NCBI GenBank assembly: GCA_016841905.1 | Contig: JAENYF010000019.1 | Span: forward strand, 1-58,873 | Length of the DNA: 58,873 nt | From: Desulfoscipio geothermicus | GTDB lineage: Bacteria > Bacillota > Desulfotomaculia > Desulfotomaculales > Desulfallaceae | Direction: 5' to 3' | Shown: piece by piece, positions 7,611-16,256 of the stretch | How the letters are laid out: each line of letters begins with the position of its first letter | Position numbering within the stretch: position 1 is the first letter of the stretch | Program-made: the position numbers and the translations under genes | The notes under the pieces: generated by a model | The model's database searches: none | The model's input: only the letters and a program-made list of their open reading frames with translations | What the model was told of the DNA's origin: nothing

Positions 7611-8957
7611 TTATTCAATATGATAAGACAGCTTTCTAGCTAATCTTCCTAAGGAATTCATAAAACCAAAACCAGCAATTTTAGCAATAACTTTGCCAAA
7701 TTTACGATAGAACAAACTAAATAAAATATAAGGCACTTTTTGCTTCGGGTGATCCGGTATCCTCTTAAAAATATTTTTAAAAGAGTAAAATTCTTTGTAA
7801 ATCCATAAATAACCCTTTAACAAATCTTCTTGAGTCATCTTTTTAGGGGTAAAGACAACGTTTGAAGTATTATAATGACTTAAATTAAAATCAATAATCC
7901 TTCCCTCTGCAAAGAACCTTTGATATAAAACTGTACCGGGATAGGGCGTGAGAATGTGAGCTGTCATTGTTTCCACTTTGTTTTTAACCAACCAGTCTAG
8001 AGTGTTCTGAAACACTTGGGGAGAATCATGATCAAAGCCAAAGACAAGACTCGCATTTACCATAATACCCCGTTTGTGCAGTTCATCAATCAGGCGCTCA
8101 TAATTTTGCCTTTTATTTTGGTACTTTTGAACACTTTGAATAGATTGCTCATTAATTGACTCAAATCCAATAAATAGGCTTTGGCAACCACTCTCATGCA
8201 TTTGATCTAATAAATCAAGATGATTGACTATATTAGCAGATACAGCGGCATTCCATTTAAGACCAAGTGGTTTGATTTCCTCTAAGAATGCTCTGGTCCA
8301 GGCGATATCACCAATTAGGTTATCATCAATGAACATGACGTGCTTGGTTTTTAGTTGTTTTATTTCCTCAATTACATTGGCTATTGGCCGATTGCGATAT
8401 TGATGGTGTACATAATCGCAACTATTATAGCAGAATTCACATTTAAAGGGGCACCCACGGCTTGCAACAATGATATTGGTATAGAGGTATTTTCTAGATG
8501 GGATTAGACTCCGGCGTGGAATTGGTATTTTGCCGGGATCAGCTATGGTCATGGAATAATATTTTGGTTTTAGTTGACCGGTACTTACGTCGGTAAGAAT
8601 TTGAAGCCAAACATTTTCAGCTTCTCCAATACAAACAGCATCTGTAAACTGTAAGGCTTCCTCAGGATTTGCACTTACATGAATCCCGCCAAGGATAACC
8701 GGTACCTTTTTCTTGCGGTAATACTCGGCAATTTGATACGCTCGATTTGAGGTATCAACATTCACTGTAATGCCAACTAAATCGGGGTAATCCTCCAGGT
8801 GAAGTGGATTTGCATTTTCATCTTCAATAATAACTGAATGTTCCTTCGGAGTAAGAGCGGCTAGTACCAAAAGGGACAAGGAAGGTGCCATTAAACGTTT
8901 AAACTCTGAATCCATAGGTCTAAGACTCATTTTTGGCTGGACTAATTTTATTTTCAT
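7611..8957 (-). CDS. B12-binding-type radical SAM protein
   Basis: 448 residues. The N-terminal 140 or so form a B12-binding-like Rossmann region (MKIKLVQPKM, then PDLVGITVNV and VPVILGGIHVS, the usual GGxHxS block). The radical SAM core follows with the CxxxCxxC cluster site in ASRGCPFKCEFCYN, then FIDDNLIGD and FIGFESINE. The layout matches the large BchE/YgiQ-like family that modifies lipids, hopanoids, tetrapyrroles or peptides; the C-terminal 100 residues are basic and variable. Which substrate is used cannot be told. It is transcribed just after the XRE regulator (8971-9210), 13 bp away, and may share its transcript. Confidence 0.85.
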   Translation of the reverse strand: MKIKLVQPKMSLRPMDSEFKRLMAPSLSLLVLAALTPKEHSVIIEDENANPLHLEDYPDLVGITVNVDTSNRAYQIAEYYRKKKVPVILGGIHVSANPEEALQFTDAVCIGEAENVWLQILTDVSTGQLKPKYYSMTIADPGKIPIPRRSLIPSRKYLYTNIIVASRGCPFKCEFCYNSCDYVHHQYRNRPIANVIEEIKQLKTKHVMFIDDNLIGDIAWTRAFLEEIKPLGLKWNAAVSANIVNHLDLLDQMHESGCQSLFIGFESINEQSIQSVQKYQNKRQNYERLIDELHKRGIMVNASLVFGFDHDSPQVFQNTLDWLVKNKVETMTAHILTPYPGTVLYQRFFAEGRIIDFNLSHYNTSNVVFTPKKMTQEDLLKGYLWIYKEFYSFKNIFKRIPDHPKQKVPYILFSLFYRKFGKVIAKIAGFGFMNSLGRLARKLSYHIE

Positions 8958-8970
8958 TTGTTAAACATCC

Positions 8971-9201
8971 CTACTTTTTTATCCTTCCGGTGTCTTCGTC
9001 ACTTCTGTATTCTAAAATATCTCCAGGCTGACAATCTAAAGCCTTACAAATCGCCTCTAGAGTTGATAATCGAATTGCTTTGGCCTTTCCATTTTTCAAT
9101 ATAGAAAGATTAGCCATCGTTATTCCAACCCTCTCCGATAGTTCTGTGACGCTCATTTTTCTTTTAGCCAGCATCACATCAATATTGATTATAATGGCCA
9201 T
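8971..9201 (-). CDS. XRE-family HTH regulator paired with a DUF2975 protein
   Basis: 76 residues from ATG 9201 (a longer start at 9210 adds MNN). MAIIINIDVMLAKRKMSVTEL is followed by SERVGITMANLSILKNGKAKA, a Cro/C1-type helix-turn-helix, and LSTLEAICKALDCQPGDIL. This is the YozG-like short XRE class that nearly always follows a DUF2975 membrane protein, as here: the upstream gene ends at 9212. The pair is thought to form a membrane protein/regulator unit of unknown signal. Confidence 0.88.
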   Translation of the reverse strand: MAIIINIDVMLAKRKMSVTELSERVGITMANLSILKNGKAKAIRLSTLEAICKALDCQPGDILEYRSDEDTGRIKK

Positions 9202-9211
9202 GTTATTCACC

Positions 9212-9700
9212 TCAAACCGTTAAATCATTTTCAGATTTTATATCTATGGCATTTTGTAATAGCTTTTGAAGAACGGCAGCAAAGACTGCAACCACCATTG
9301 AAGCAAAAATCATGACCATTCCAATCAATATAGCACCCGGGGCGTCGTCTACCTCCCCTATTAGATAGAAGAGTGGCATGCCTGTCACATACAAGATACT
9401 GATTGTTATTGAACAGTTTCTTATATTTTTTAACGCAGTTACAGATAATTCCGAGAACGCTTCGTTCTTGTCAATATAGCTTAATAGTTTAAAAGCTTGA
9501 TACAGAGCAAAGTAAAAAGGTATCGCCGTTGCATACAAATCGCTGAAAACGAGATATTTCAAATAAGCCCAATCCGGAAACAATTCTGCTGCATAATTCG
9601 CTATCTCAGGCACCAGAAATATGCACAAAGCAAGAACTGGGAGGCCCATAAGAATAACAGCTAACTTTAAAAAGAGGGTTTCTCGTTTCATAAAAAGCAC
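9212..9700 (-). CDS. DUF2975-type integral membrane protein
   Basis: 162 residues with four predicted membrane helices (about 12-32, 55-75, 95-118 and 125-148). It matches the DUF2975 pattern in length, topology and in being directly followed by a short XRE regulator that starts about 10 bp downstream. Likely senses or transmits a signal to that regulator. GAGGTGC at about 9701-9707 (minus strand) is its Shine-Dalgarno. Confidence 0.8.
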   Translation of the reverse strand: MLFMKRETLFLKLAVILMGLPVLALCIFLVPEIANYAAELFPDWAYLKYLVFSDLYATAIPFYFALYQAFKLLSYIDKNEAFSELSVTALKNIRNCSITISILYVTGMPLFYLIGEVDDAPGAILIGMVMIFASMVVAVFAAVLQKLLQNAIDIKSENDLTV

Positions 9701-9943
9701 CTCACATATTATTGTTGATTTGATTTTAGCAAAAGTTTTATCGTTTTACAATAAATATTTATCAAATTAGGCTATTTATTTATTGTTCTAACCCCCACCC
9801 ATATTTTGGCACAACAGTTAAAAAGGTATTCGAAACAGCGATATTTAACATATACTATCTCTGTTTTTTTGTGCAAAAAAATTGTGCTATTGCTGTAACA
9901 TTTTCCAAAGCTCGGACACTAAATAACCAGGAGCGTTTTTGAT

Positions 9944-10459
9944 ATGGCCATGTCAACTATCGAAAAACTTTATCAATGTTATAGAGTATCGATTTTTCGA
10001 TATCTTTACCGTATGGGCGGAGATTATCACCTGGCGGATGAATTAACCCAGGAAACCTTTTGCCGGGCATTGGTATCCCTAAAAAACTTTCGTGGTGAGT
10101 CCGCCCTGTCCACCTGGCTGTTTCGGGTGGCCTATTATGTCTACACCGGGCACCTGCGTGGCCGACCCGGAGAACGCAATTTGCCGCTGAACCATGATAT
10201 TCCCGACATAGACAGTGCGGGTGATCCGGCCCGGCACCTGGAAGACGCCGAAAGCCGGCGGCTAATGCGGCTGGCCCTTGAGCAGCTGCCTGTTGATTAC
10301 CGTACGGTGATTGTTCTAAGGGAACAGGAAGTACTATCTTTTGAAGAAATAGGGGACATACTGGGCAAATCCCCGGCAACGGCACGGGTAACCCTTTTCC
10401 GAGCCAGGCAAAAATTTCACCAACTATATAAACAACTAGAAGGTGATGACCATGACTAA
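9944..10459 (+). CDS. ECF-type RNA polymerase sigma factor
   Basis: 171 residues. Region 2: RYLYRMGGDYHLADELTQET followed by FCRALVSLKNFRGESA; region 4: LPVDYRTVIVLREQEVLSFEE with IGDILGKSPATARVTLFRAR. Both sigma regions are complete. The stop overlaps the anti-sigma start by 17 bp, giving translational coupling. A TGTAAC box at 9893-9898 upstream could be the -35 of an autoregulated ECF promoter, but its -10 partner is unclear. ECF factors of this type respond to cell-envelope stress after release from the membrane anti-sigma factor. Confidence 0.93.
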   Translation: MAMSTIEKLYQCYRVSIFRYLYRMGGDYHLADELTQETFCRALVSLKNFRGESALSTWLFRVAYYVYTGHLRGRPGERNLPLNHDIPDIDSAGDPARHLEDAESRRLMRLALEQLPVDYRTVIVLREQEVLSFEEIGDILGKSPATARVTLFRARQKFHQLYKQLEGDDHD

Positions 10460-11936
10460 GTATGAATGTGAAATAATTAAAGATCTTTTACCTCTTTACG
10501 CGGACGGTGTGGTAAGTAGGGCCACTTTAGAAATGGTGGAACGCCACCTGACGGAATGCGCGTCCTGTCGGCAACTGCTAAATGAATGCACTCAGCCTGT
10601 TTTCGCGAAACACCCAGCAGCAGCTGAAACTTGCCCCATTTCCGGCATAGATAAAGCCTGGGGGCGGCTGCGCCAGGTGGCGGCGGTTTTTATAGCCTGT
10701 ATAATCATTACCGCTTCCACCGTCGCCTGGGCCTCATACCAGGCGGGGCGCAATATGGCTTTACGGGACCCTTCATTCCAACAGGCCAATGATTTGGACC
10801 TCTTTACCGAAGTAAACCAGACCCAAAAGTTAGGTCCCTATACCATTACAGTGGATAAAATTTTGCTGGATTCCGCCCGGACCACCGTTTTTTACAGTGT
10901 CGACCCACAGCTGGAGGTAGATAGCAATATCCATATCAACTTATCCGACGATAAAGGTGTGCACTATGACCCACGAGGCGGCAGGGGCATACAGGGTAAA
11001 TATTTTGTCTACGACCTGGAACCGGTTAATCTGGATGCCCGAAAATTAGCCCTGTCCTTTAATGACGGTGCAACGCCGGGGGAAACACAGTTTGTCATAC
11101 CGGTTGACCCCACTTTAGTGGCCCAAAACACCAGGGAGATTTATCCCAACTTGAAAAAAACCATAGAGCCGGTTGAATTGGCCCTGGACCGGGCAGTGCT
11201 GGGACTTTCCGAAAGCACTATCTTCTTCCGGGTGCGCTGGCCACAGGATAATACGTCAATAGCCGGTGTAGGCATAGGGCAGGACAGTCCCATGTATACC
11301 ATTATGGAACCCAATGGGCCCACCAGCGTGGAAAGCCGGGGCAGCAGCACCCCGCCGGCACCGATGATTAAAGAATACGGCGCCTTTTTACCAGGTCACT
11401 GGGCGGATCTAATTGACGAAACCAACGGTAAAAGAATCAAGCTCAATGAAACCCGCACCCAAACCGACCCGGTAACAGGTGGTATTACAGGTACGTTCCA
11501 CTTTGAACCGGCAGACCCGTCGGCCAGGGAATTAAAGCTGACCTCGCCGCCGCTGTACCTGTACCGTTTCCCGGACCAGGAACAAACAATGGAGTTCAAC
11601 TGTCCCCGCCAGGGGGAACAAGCATTAAACGGAGTTTTTAGCTATGAGAACATTACTTATAGCTTGGAGAAGGCGGTTATAGAGGATAAGCAGTTAGTTT
11701 TTTACTTTAGTTTTGAAGGGACCGGGGATAAACCGCCTCATTATTACCGCCCTGAATTTCGTATTAAAGATAAAGACCTGGAGTTTTGGCAAGGGCATAT
11801 CCGTATGGAATGGCTAGAACAAAATCAATTAAAGATATCTTTTCCCATGCCCGAGAACGACCGGGTTACTTTACAGTTGAGAAGTGTAGGGGAGAGAATG
11901 CCCAATGTGGATTTTGAACTTGATGCTGCACGTTAA
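10443..11936 (+). CDS. Membrane anti-sigma factor with N-terminal zinc finger (zf-HC2)
   Basis: 497 residues. Residues 1-55 hold the zf-HC2 anti-sigma motif HLTECASCRQ (HxxxCxxC) with an upstream Cys in KYECEI. A single membrane helix lies around 75-100 (FIACIIITASTVAWASY). The remaining 390 residues are extracytoplasmic and rich in beta strands, resembling DUF4179/DUF5643-type sensor regions of Bacillota anti-sigma factors. It is encoded right behind its sigma factor and presumably holds it at the membrane. The signal is unknown. Confidence 0.88.
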   Translation: MMTMTKYECEIIKDLLPLYADGVVSRATLEMVERHLTECASCRQLLNECTQPVFAKHPAAAETCPISGIDKAWGRLRQVAAVFIACIIITASTVAWASYQAGRNMALRDPSFQQANDLDLFTEVNQTQKLGPYTITVDKILLDSARTTVFYSVDPQLEVDSNIHINLSDDKGVHYDPRGGRGIQGKYFVYDLEPVNLDARKLALSFNDGATPGETQFVIPVDPTLVAQNTREIYPNLKKTIEPVELALDRAVLGLSESTIFFRVRWPQDNTSIAGVGIGQDSPMYTIMEPNGPTSVESRGSSTPPAPMIKEYGAFLPGHWADLIDETNGKRIKLNETRTQTDPVTGGITGTFHFEPADPSARELKLTSPPLYLYRFPDQEQTMEFNCPRQGEQALNGVFSYENITYSLEKAVIEDKQLVFYFSFEGTGDKPPHYYRPEFRIKDKDLEFWQGHIRMEWLEQNQLKISFPMPENDRVTLQLRSVGERMPNVDFELDAAR

Positions 11937-11964
11937 CCGAATTTTAAACGGGAAGGTGGAGGAA

Positions 11965-12450
11965 ATGTCTAAACAGGATAATTCTTCCGAGCAAATAGTT
12001 TATTTACTCTACAACACAGGTTACAGATTAACCGGCAGCCACAATAGAACCCAAGAACTGTTAACGGTAGTTTTTAACACAGTAAGCGGTAATATAAATC
12101 TAAAAACAGCTCTGAAAAAACTGTGCTTAACATACAAAAATAAAGCCACAACGGGTTGGGCCCCAAATTTACCAAAAGACGTACCTGAAGCTAAAAAAAG
12201 CCCGCCAACCGAAGACAATAGTACGAACAAAATCCAAGCAGCTCTTATGACACTGCCGCCTACAGAAAGATTAGTATTGGTATTGCGAGAGGTATCAGGG
12301 TTGAATTATGTCGAGATAGCAGAGATGACCGGTATGGAAAAAATAGCAGTAAACCGGTTGCTGGGTACGGGGCGGTGGGAACTGCGAAAAAAACTAGCCC
12401 CGCCCCCGGGGCAAAGCGGGCTGCCTAAAAAATATTCTTCAGCGAAGTAA
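11965..12450 (+). CDS. Sigma-70-like protein with degenerate region 2
   Basis: 161 residues from ATG 11965, chosen because AAGGTGGAGG lies just upstream; the frame is open back to 11905, overlapping the anti-sigma gene. The C-terminal part, LPPTERLVLVLREVSGLNYVE followed by IAEMTGMEKIAVNRLLG, is a clear sigma region 4. The N-terminal part (YLLYNTGYRLTGSHNRTQEL) looks like a decayed or divergent region 2, followed by a Lys/Pro/Thr-rich linker. It is the third gene of the sigma/anti-sigma unit. It could modulate the main sigma factor or be a separate, poorly conserved one. Confidence 0.65.
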   Translation: MSKQDNSSEQIVYLLYNTGYRLTGSHNRTQELLTVVFNTVSGNINLKTALKKLCLTYKNKATTGWAPNLPKDVPEAKKSPPTEDNSTNKIQAALMTLPPTERLVLVLREVSGLNYVEIAEMTGMEKIAVNRLLGTGRWELRKKLAPPPGQSGLPKKYSSAK

Positions 12451-12503
12451 GTTATAATTGTTACGTAAGTTCAATTATGAAGGAAGAAAGAATGCAAATG
12501 GGT

Positions 12504-12545
12504 ATGCCCAGGAAGCCAAGAGGGAAGAGTGAAACAGAAATCTAA
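12504..12545 (+). pseudogene. N-terminal remnant of a RAYT (Y1) transposase
   Basis: ATG 12504 encodes MPRKPRGKSETEI then a stop. MPRKPR-K-S-T is the usual beginning of REP-associated tyrosine transposases of Clostridia. Only the first 13 codons remain. A second such start is at 21093. Confidence 0.5.
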
Positions 12546-12728
12546 CTTGATTTCTTCCAGTAAGTCACCTTGTGAGCATATTTTGAAACTTAACTAATGG
12601 AAATTTTCGTTGAGGAAATGTTTGTCCGAATTCATTGCCGCAGCTAAAATATCCGAGTCCTTTTTTTTTGCTCGTTTAATAATTTCCGGTGTGGTATCTA
12701 CTAGTTTAAAAGGTTCAGATGTTTTCTA

Positions 12729-12758
12729 TTGACATCAAAGCTAAGTTCGTAGTATAGT
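12729..12758 (+). promoter_or_regulatory. Promoter of the GntR/ABC operon
   Basis: TTGACA (12729-12734) and TATAGT (12753-12758) are 18 nt apart. The -10 box overlaps the left arm of the operator described next. Confidence 0.8.
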
Positions 12759-12780
12759 GCATTACATGGGTAATGTACTA
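12755..12780 (+). promoter_or_regulatory. GntR (YtrA-type) operator, inverted repeat
   Basis: TAGTGCATTAC (12755-12765) and GTAATGTACTA (12770-12780) form an inverted repeat matching at 10 of 11 positions with a 4-nt spacer. It covers the end of the -10 box and the start of transcription, so a bound repressor would block initiation. YtrA-family regulators are known to repress their own operons in this way. Confidence 0.75.
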
Positions 12781-12811
12781 TGCTGCCGGCAGGTGCCGGG
12801 GAGGTGATCGT

Positions 12812-13204
12812 TTGCTGCTGGATATAGACAGTCTAAAGCCGATTTATGTCCAGATTGCAGAATGGCTGGAAATGGAGATTTTAAACGGCAACATTGCGAG
12901 CGATGAAAAAATATATTCCCAGAACCAATTGGCGGACATATTTAACGTCAACCCGGCCACCGCAGCCAAAGGGTTGAACATTTTGGCCGACGAAAAACTC
13001 TTGTATAAGAAAAGAGGGCTTGGCATGTTTGTATCTTCCCACGCCAGAGGGGCCATACGCAGCAAACGAATAGAACGCAATCTAAAGCAACTGGTGTTGG
13101 AGCTGGTCGCCGAAGCAAAGCGCTTGGATGTCGGTAGGGACGACCTAATTAACATGCTAATAGCGGCAGAACTTCAGGTAACGGAGGAGGGGAGTTCACA
13201 ATGA
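12812..13204 (+). CDS. GntR-family transcriptional regulator, YtrA subfamily
   Basis: 130 residues from TTG 12812, chosen because GGGGAGGTGATC sits directly ahead; an upstream ATG at 12773 lies inside the operator. The start DIDSLKPIYVQIAEWLEMEI and IYSQNQLADIFNVNPATAAK is a GntR winged helix, and the short helical tail (ELVAEAKRLDVGRDDLI) is the dimerisation part of the YtrA subfamily. It overlaps the next gene by 4 bp (ATGA). It likely represses the downstream ABC transporter operon and derepresses it on envelope or antibiotic stress. Confidence 0.9.
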   Translation: MLLDIDSLKPIYVQIAEWLEMEILNGNIASDEKIYSQNQLADIFNVNPATAAKGLNILADEKLLYKKRGLGMFVSSHARGAIRSKRIERNLKQLVLELVAEAKRLDVGRDDLINMLIAAELQVTEEGSSQ

Positions 13205-14103
13205 ATGTCGTTGATTGCAGCGGGCTGACAAAAACATTCGGGCGAACTACGGCGGTCAATAACCTGTCTTTCACACTGGCACCCAACAAAATTACCGGAC
13301 TAATCGGACGAAATGGCGCCGGAAAAACCACCCTTTTGAAGATGATTGCCGGATACCTGCTCCCTAATGCAGGCAGTATTCAGGTTTTCTCGGAAAACCC
13401 ATTCAACAATATCAAAGTTTCCGCCAACATGGTTTTTGTGGATGAAAACATGGTCTTGCCGGCAACAATGAATCTCGGCGAAATTCTGGAATCCGCGGGC
13501 AGCTTTTATGCGCATTGGGATCATAAATTAGCCGTGGGGCTGTTTACATACTTCAATCTGCATCCCGGGCAATATCACAGCAAGCTTTCCAAAGGTATGC
13601 GCAGCGCCTTTAATGCGATTCTCGGCCTAGCCGCTCGCTGTCCACTGACCATTTTTGATGAGCCCACCACCGGCATGGACGCGGCGGTGCGGAAAGATTT
13701 TTACCGTGCACTATTAAAAGACTTTATGCAGCGTCCGCGCACCGTAATTCTATCCAGTCACTTATTGAATGAAATCAACGACATTTTAGATGATCTTCTA
13801 CTGATCAAGGATGGCGAAAAATGCCTGCATATGCCTATCGATGAGTTGAAAGAATACGCCGTCGGACTGCAGGGCAAAGAGGAAACTGTTGCGGAGATGG
13901 CCGAAAAAGCCGAGGTCATGCATTGGAAAAAACTGGGGAAGGACAGCGTGTATATGGCCGTCCGCAACCAATTTGCAGAAGAGGAACTGCAAAAGGCCCG
14001 CCTTGAAGGCGTGGCGATTTCACCGGTGGCTGCCGACGATCTTTGTATGTACCTGACGGCGCGGAACAAAGGAGGGATCGATGATGTCTTTGACCGAAAC
14101 TAG
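13201..14103 (+). CDS. ABC transporter ATP-binding protein
   Basis: 300 residues. Walker A GRNGAGKTT (about residue 36), a weak signature region (YHSKLSKGMRSAFN, where LSKGM replaces LSGGQ), Walker B TIFDEPTTGMD and a switch histidine in ILSSHLLNE. The modified signature is typical of the YtrB/EcsA-like class associated with GntR/YtrA regulators. It pairs with the permease encoded at 14081, which overlaps it by 23 bp. Confidence 0.92.
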   Translation: MNVVDCSGLTKTFGRTTAVNNLSFTLAPNKITGLIGRNGAGKTTLLKMIAGYLLPNAGSIQVFSENPFNNIKVSANMVFVDENMVLPATMNLGEILESAGSFYAHWDHKLAVGLFTYFNLHPGQYHSKLSKGMRSAFNAILGLAARCPLTIFDEPTTGMDAAVRKDFYRALLKDFMQRPRTVILSSHLLNEINDILDDLLLIKDGEKCLHMPIDELKEYAVGLQGKEETVAEMAEKAEVMHWKKLGKDSVYMAVRNQFAEEELQKARLEGVAISPVAADDLCMYLTARNKGGIDDVFDRN

Positions 14104-14833
14104 CATACTTGCCGTGGCGAAAACGCAGTATCACTATAAGACAAAAGCCCATGCGGGCCTGTTCTTCACCCTGATTGCGGTGCAGTTGCTGGCGTTTCTC
14201 CTCTCCCTTAATGGCGTGGGCGGCTCCTCGGGGGGTGGCAATCAGGGCATATCTTACACCATAAAATATGTCACCGGCGATGTAATCATCATCTTTACTT
14301 TAATCTGGGCCTTCAGTATCGGAATCAGTATGGCTAACAACGGGTTCAAAACGGATTTTACCTTTGTTTCAAACCGACTGAGCAGCCACCTTTCCAGCCT
14401 GGCCTTTCTGCTCACCGCCACCGTCATCGCCGGGGTTACCGCCACATTATGCGGCCTACTGTTGCGTGTGGTCATGTTCCTTTCCCATGGCGGGGTGGAT
14501 GCCGGCCCCGCTTTTTGGATCGCGCCGACGGCTTTGCTAAGCGGCATCTTCGCCGCCACCCTCTATGCTGCGCTTCTCAGCATCATCGGGTATTTCATCG
14601 GCATGCTGACGCAACGGCACCCTGCTTTTGTCGTGCTGCTACCGGGCCTGTTTTTTGGCACATTGTTTGTGGAGGCCCGAAGTACCGGCCAGGCCCGGAC
14701 ACTAATCAACGCTATTGAGTTTTTTTCCAAAGAAGGTTCCTACGCGCTCTTTGCCCTAAAGGTTGTTATTGTATCGGCCATCGTTTTTGGATGTGTAATT
14801 CTGTTTTTCAGTAGAATGGAGGTCAGGAAATGA
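14081..14833 (+). CDS. ABC transporter permease
   Basis: 250 residues with about six membrane helices (near 25-42, 65-85, 105-130, 145-170, 180-195 and 222-242). It is the membrane partner of the ATPase just upstream and overlaps that gene by 23 bp and the next by 4 bp. No substrate-specific motif is visible. YtrA-linked exporters act in envelope stress and cell-wall antibiotic responses, which is the likely context. Confidence 0.85.
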   Translation: MMSLTETSILAVAKTQYHYKTKAHAGLFFTLIAVQLLAFLLSLNGVGGSSGGGNQGISYTIKYVTGDVIIIFTLIWAFSIGISMANNGFKTDFTFVSNRLSSHLSSLAFLLTATVIAGVTATLCGLLLRVVMFLSHGGVDAGPAFWIAPTALLSGIFAATLYAALLSIIGYFIGMLTQRHPAFVVLLPGLFFGTLFVEARSTGQARTLINAIEFFSKEGSYALFALKVVIVSAIVFGCVILFFSRMEVRK

Positions 14834-15543
14834 CATTGGTGGCTTCGTTGATAAACCTGCTGATCCTTCTGCTGATTATTATTCCGTTTATTGCCTTTGG
14901 CAAAGTCCGCATTTCCCTGGGTAAGACCCGCCTGGTGGTCGGCTTCTATATGGCTCTTTTATTTGTCTCCGTCCCTGTGTTTTACGCGATTGCGGAACCT
15001 GGTACGCCGGAGCCGGTCGAAGTTGTTGAGATCGGGCCGGGACAGTATTCTTATCAAGACTCTCAGATCAATGCGTTTTACGATGCGTTCTATGAAGGCC
15101 GGTTGGACGATTACGAAGGCGCGGAGATCATTGCCCGGTGGAGTTTTGACTATCAGGAAGAACGCCTCAAAATAACAGCCCCGGATTATGAACGGTATTC
15201 TACTCCCATTAACGTGGAGAGAAAAGATGTCCGCGATGGCAAGCTGGAAGTGTTCGGCTACGCCCCAAAATTACCAAACCGTTTAACGCTGGCTAATCCG
15301 CCGGATATTCGGCTGCAAGGCAATCAGTTAGAAATAATTCAGCCGGAAAGGATTCATCTGGAAGCGGTCCGGTTCTATCATGACTTCACCATGGCTCAGT
15401 TCACCGGCATGGGTTATTCTATGGAAAGAATGGGAATGGACTACTCCTTTAGTGATATGGTTCTCTATCTGCGAATACCGGAAGATCTCCTTATTGATAC
15501 GGACGAAAGTACGGAACACAATATTCATTTTTTAAACGAGTAG
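14830..15543 (+). CDS. Membrane-anchored hypothetical protein of the YtrA-type operon
   Basis: 237 residues. Two membrane helices (about 3-22 and 33-53) are followed by a hydrophilic domain of 180 residues with no recognised motif; it starts PGTPEPVEVVEIGPGQYSY. By topology the domain would be extracytoplasmic. It overlaps the permease gene by 4 bp and ends the operon, so it is probably an accessory part of the transporter. Confidence 0.65.
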   Translation: MTLVASLINLLILLLIIIPFIAFGKVRISLGKTRLVVGFYMALLFVSVPVFYAIAEPGTPEPVEVVEIGPGQYSYQDSQINAFYDAFYEGRLDDYEGAEIIARWSFDYQEERLKITAPDYERYSTPINVERKDVRDGKLEVFGYAPKLPNRLTLANPPDIRLQGNQLEIIQPERIHLEAVRFYHDFTMAQFTGMGYSMERMGMDYSFSDMVLYLRIPEDLLIDTDESTEHNIHFLNE

Positions 15544-15863
15544 TCTAGATTTTGGAACACCATACTGTTCGTAATTTTTTTGGTTACATATATTTCTCGT
15601 GACATCACTGCTGAGCGGCTGACCCATTGTAGATATTTCTAAAGAGGGTTTTGATAGCTCCTTTTTAATATGGATGAGCAGTCTTATTCCTTTTACCCCA
15701 TGGTTTAAACCTAGAGATAGCTACCACGAAAATTAACACAATAGCAGAACACATTAATCCCATAATTAACATCTGGCGATCATGCCTGTCAGAAGACATC
15801 CCGTACTTCCAGGAATATTTAAATATGTATCAAAGAAATTGACAAATAGATGAGCCGCATGAA
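15544..15863. other. Intergenic stretch without recognised feature
   Basis: 320 bp between the ABC operon and the small membrane gene on the minus strand. Stop codons are frequent in all frames and I see no hairpin with a T-tract or conserved motif. Confidence 0.5.
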
Positions 15864-16175
15864 TTAATCCTTGGTTTTGAGACGATCCGTTCCCGTTAAG
15901 CATAAAAATAAAAACAATCCAACCCCTGCCATAACAAATAGCATCGAAGATGCAATCGATACATAAATTTCACCAGATGTAAGTCCTGTTACTGCAGCTA
16001 CAAATATACCAAAAAGTAGTGATCCTACTGCTAAAGCGTAAGATGCTGCTCTTATATGTATTGCAAAATTGCGAAATTGAAAATAACGTTGATGCGAAAA
16101 TAAAACATGCTCAAGAAAAAAGGTTTTTGCTGCATTAAAGTTTAACTTAAGCGCTAAAATGTGTTGTAAGCCCAT
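15864..16175 (-). CDS. Small membrane protein, two helices
   Basis: 103 residues. The N-terminal 40 are amphipathic and His/Phe-rich (LFSHQRYFQFRNFAIHIR), followed by two membrane helices around 43-62 and 72-93 and a short charged tail. No known family recognised. It stands alone on the minus strand. Confidence 0.45.
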   Translation of the reverse strand: MGLQHILALKLNFNAAKTFFLEHVLFSHQRYFQFRNFAIHIRAASYALAVGSLLFGIFVAAVTGLTSGEIYVSIASSMLFVMAGVGLFLFLCLTGTDRLKTKD

Positions 16176-16256
16176 TCAGTTACCCAGGGACTAAAAGGTT
16201 GATCAAACATCATTCCGACCCGGTTGCGGGCTTGGAAAGGGGGACGTTTGTTTACG

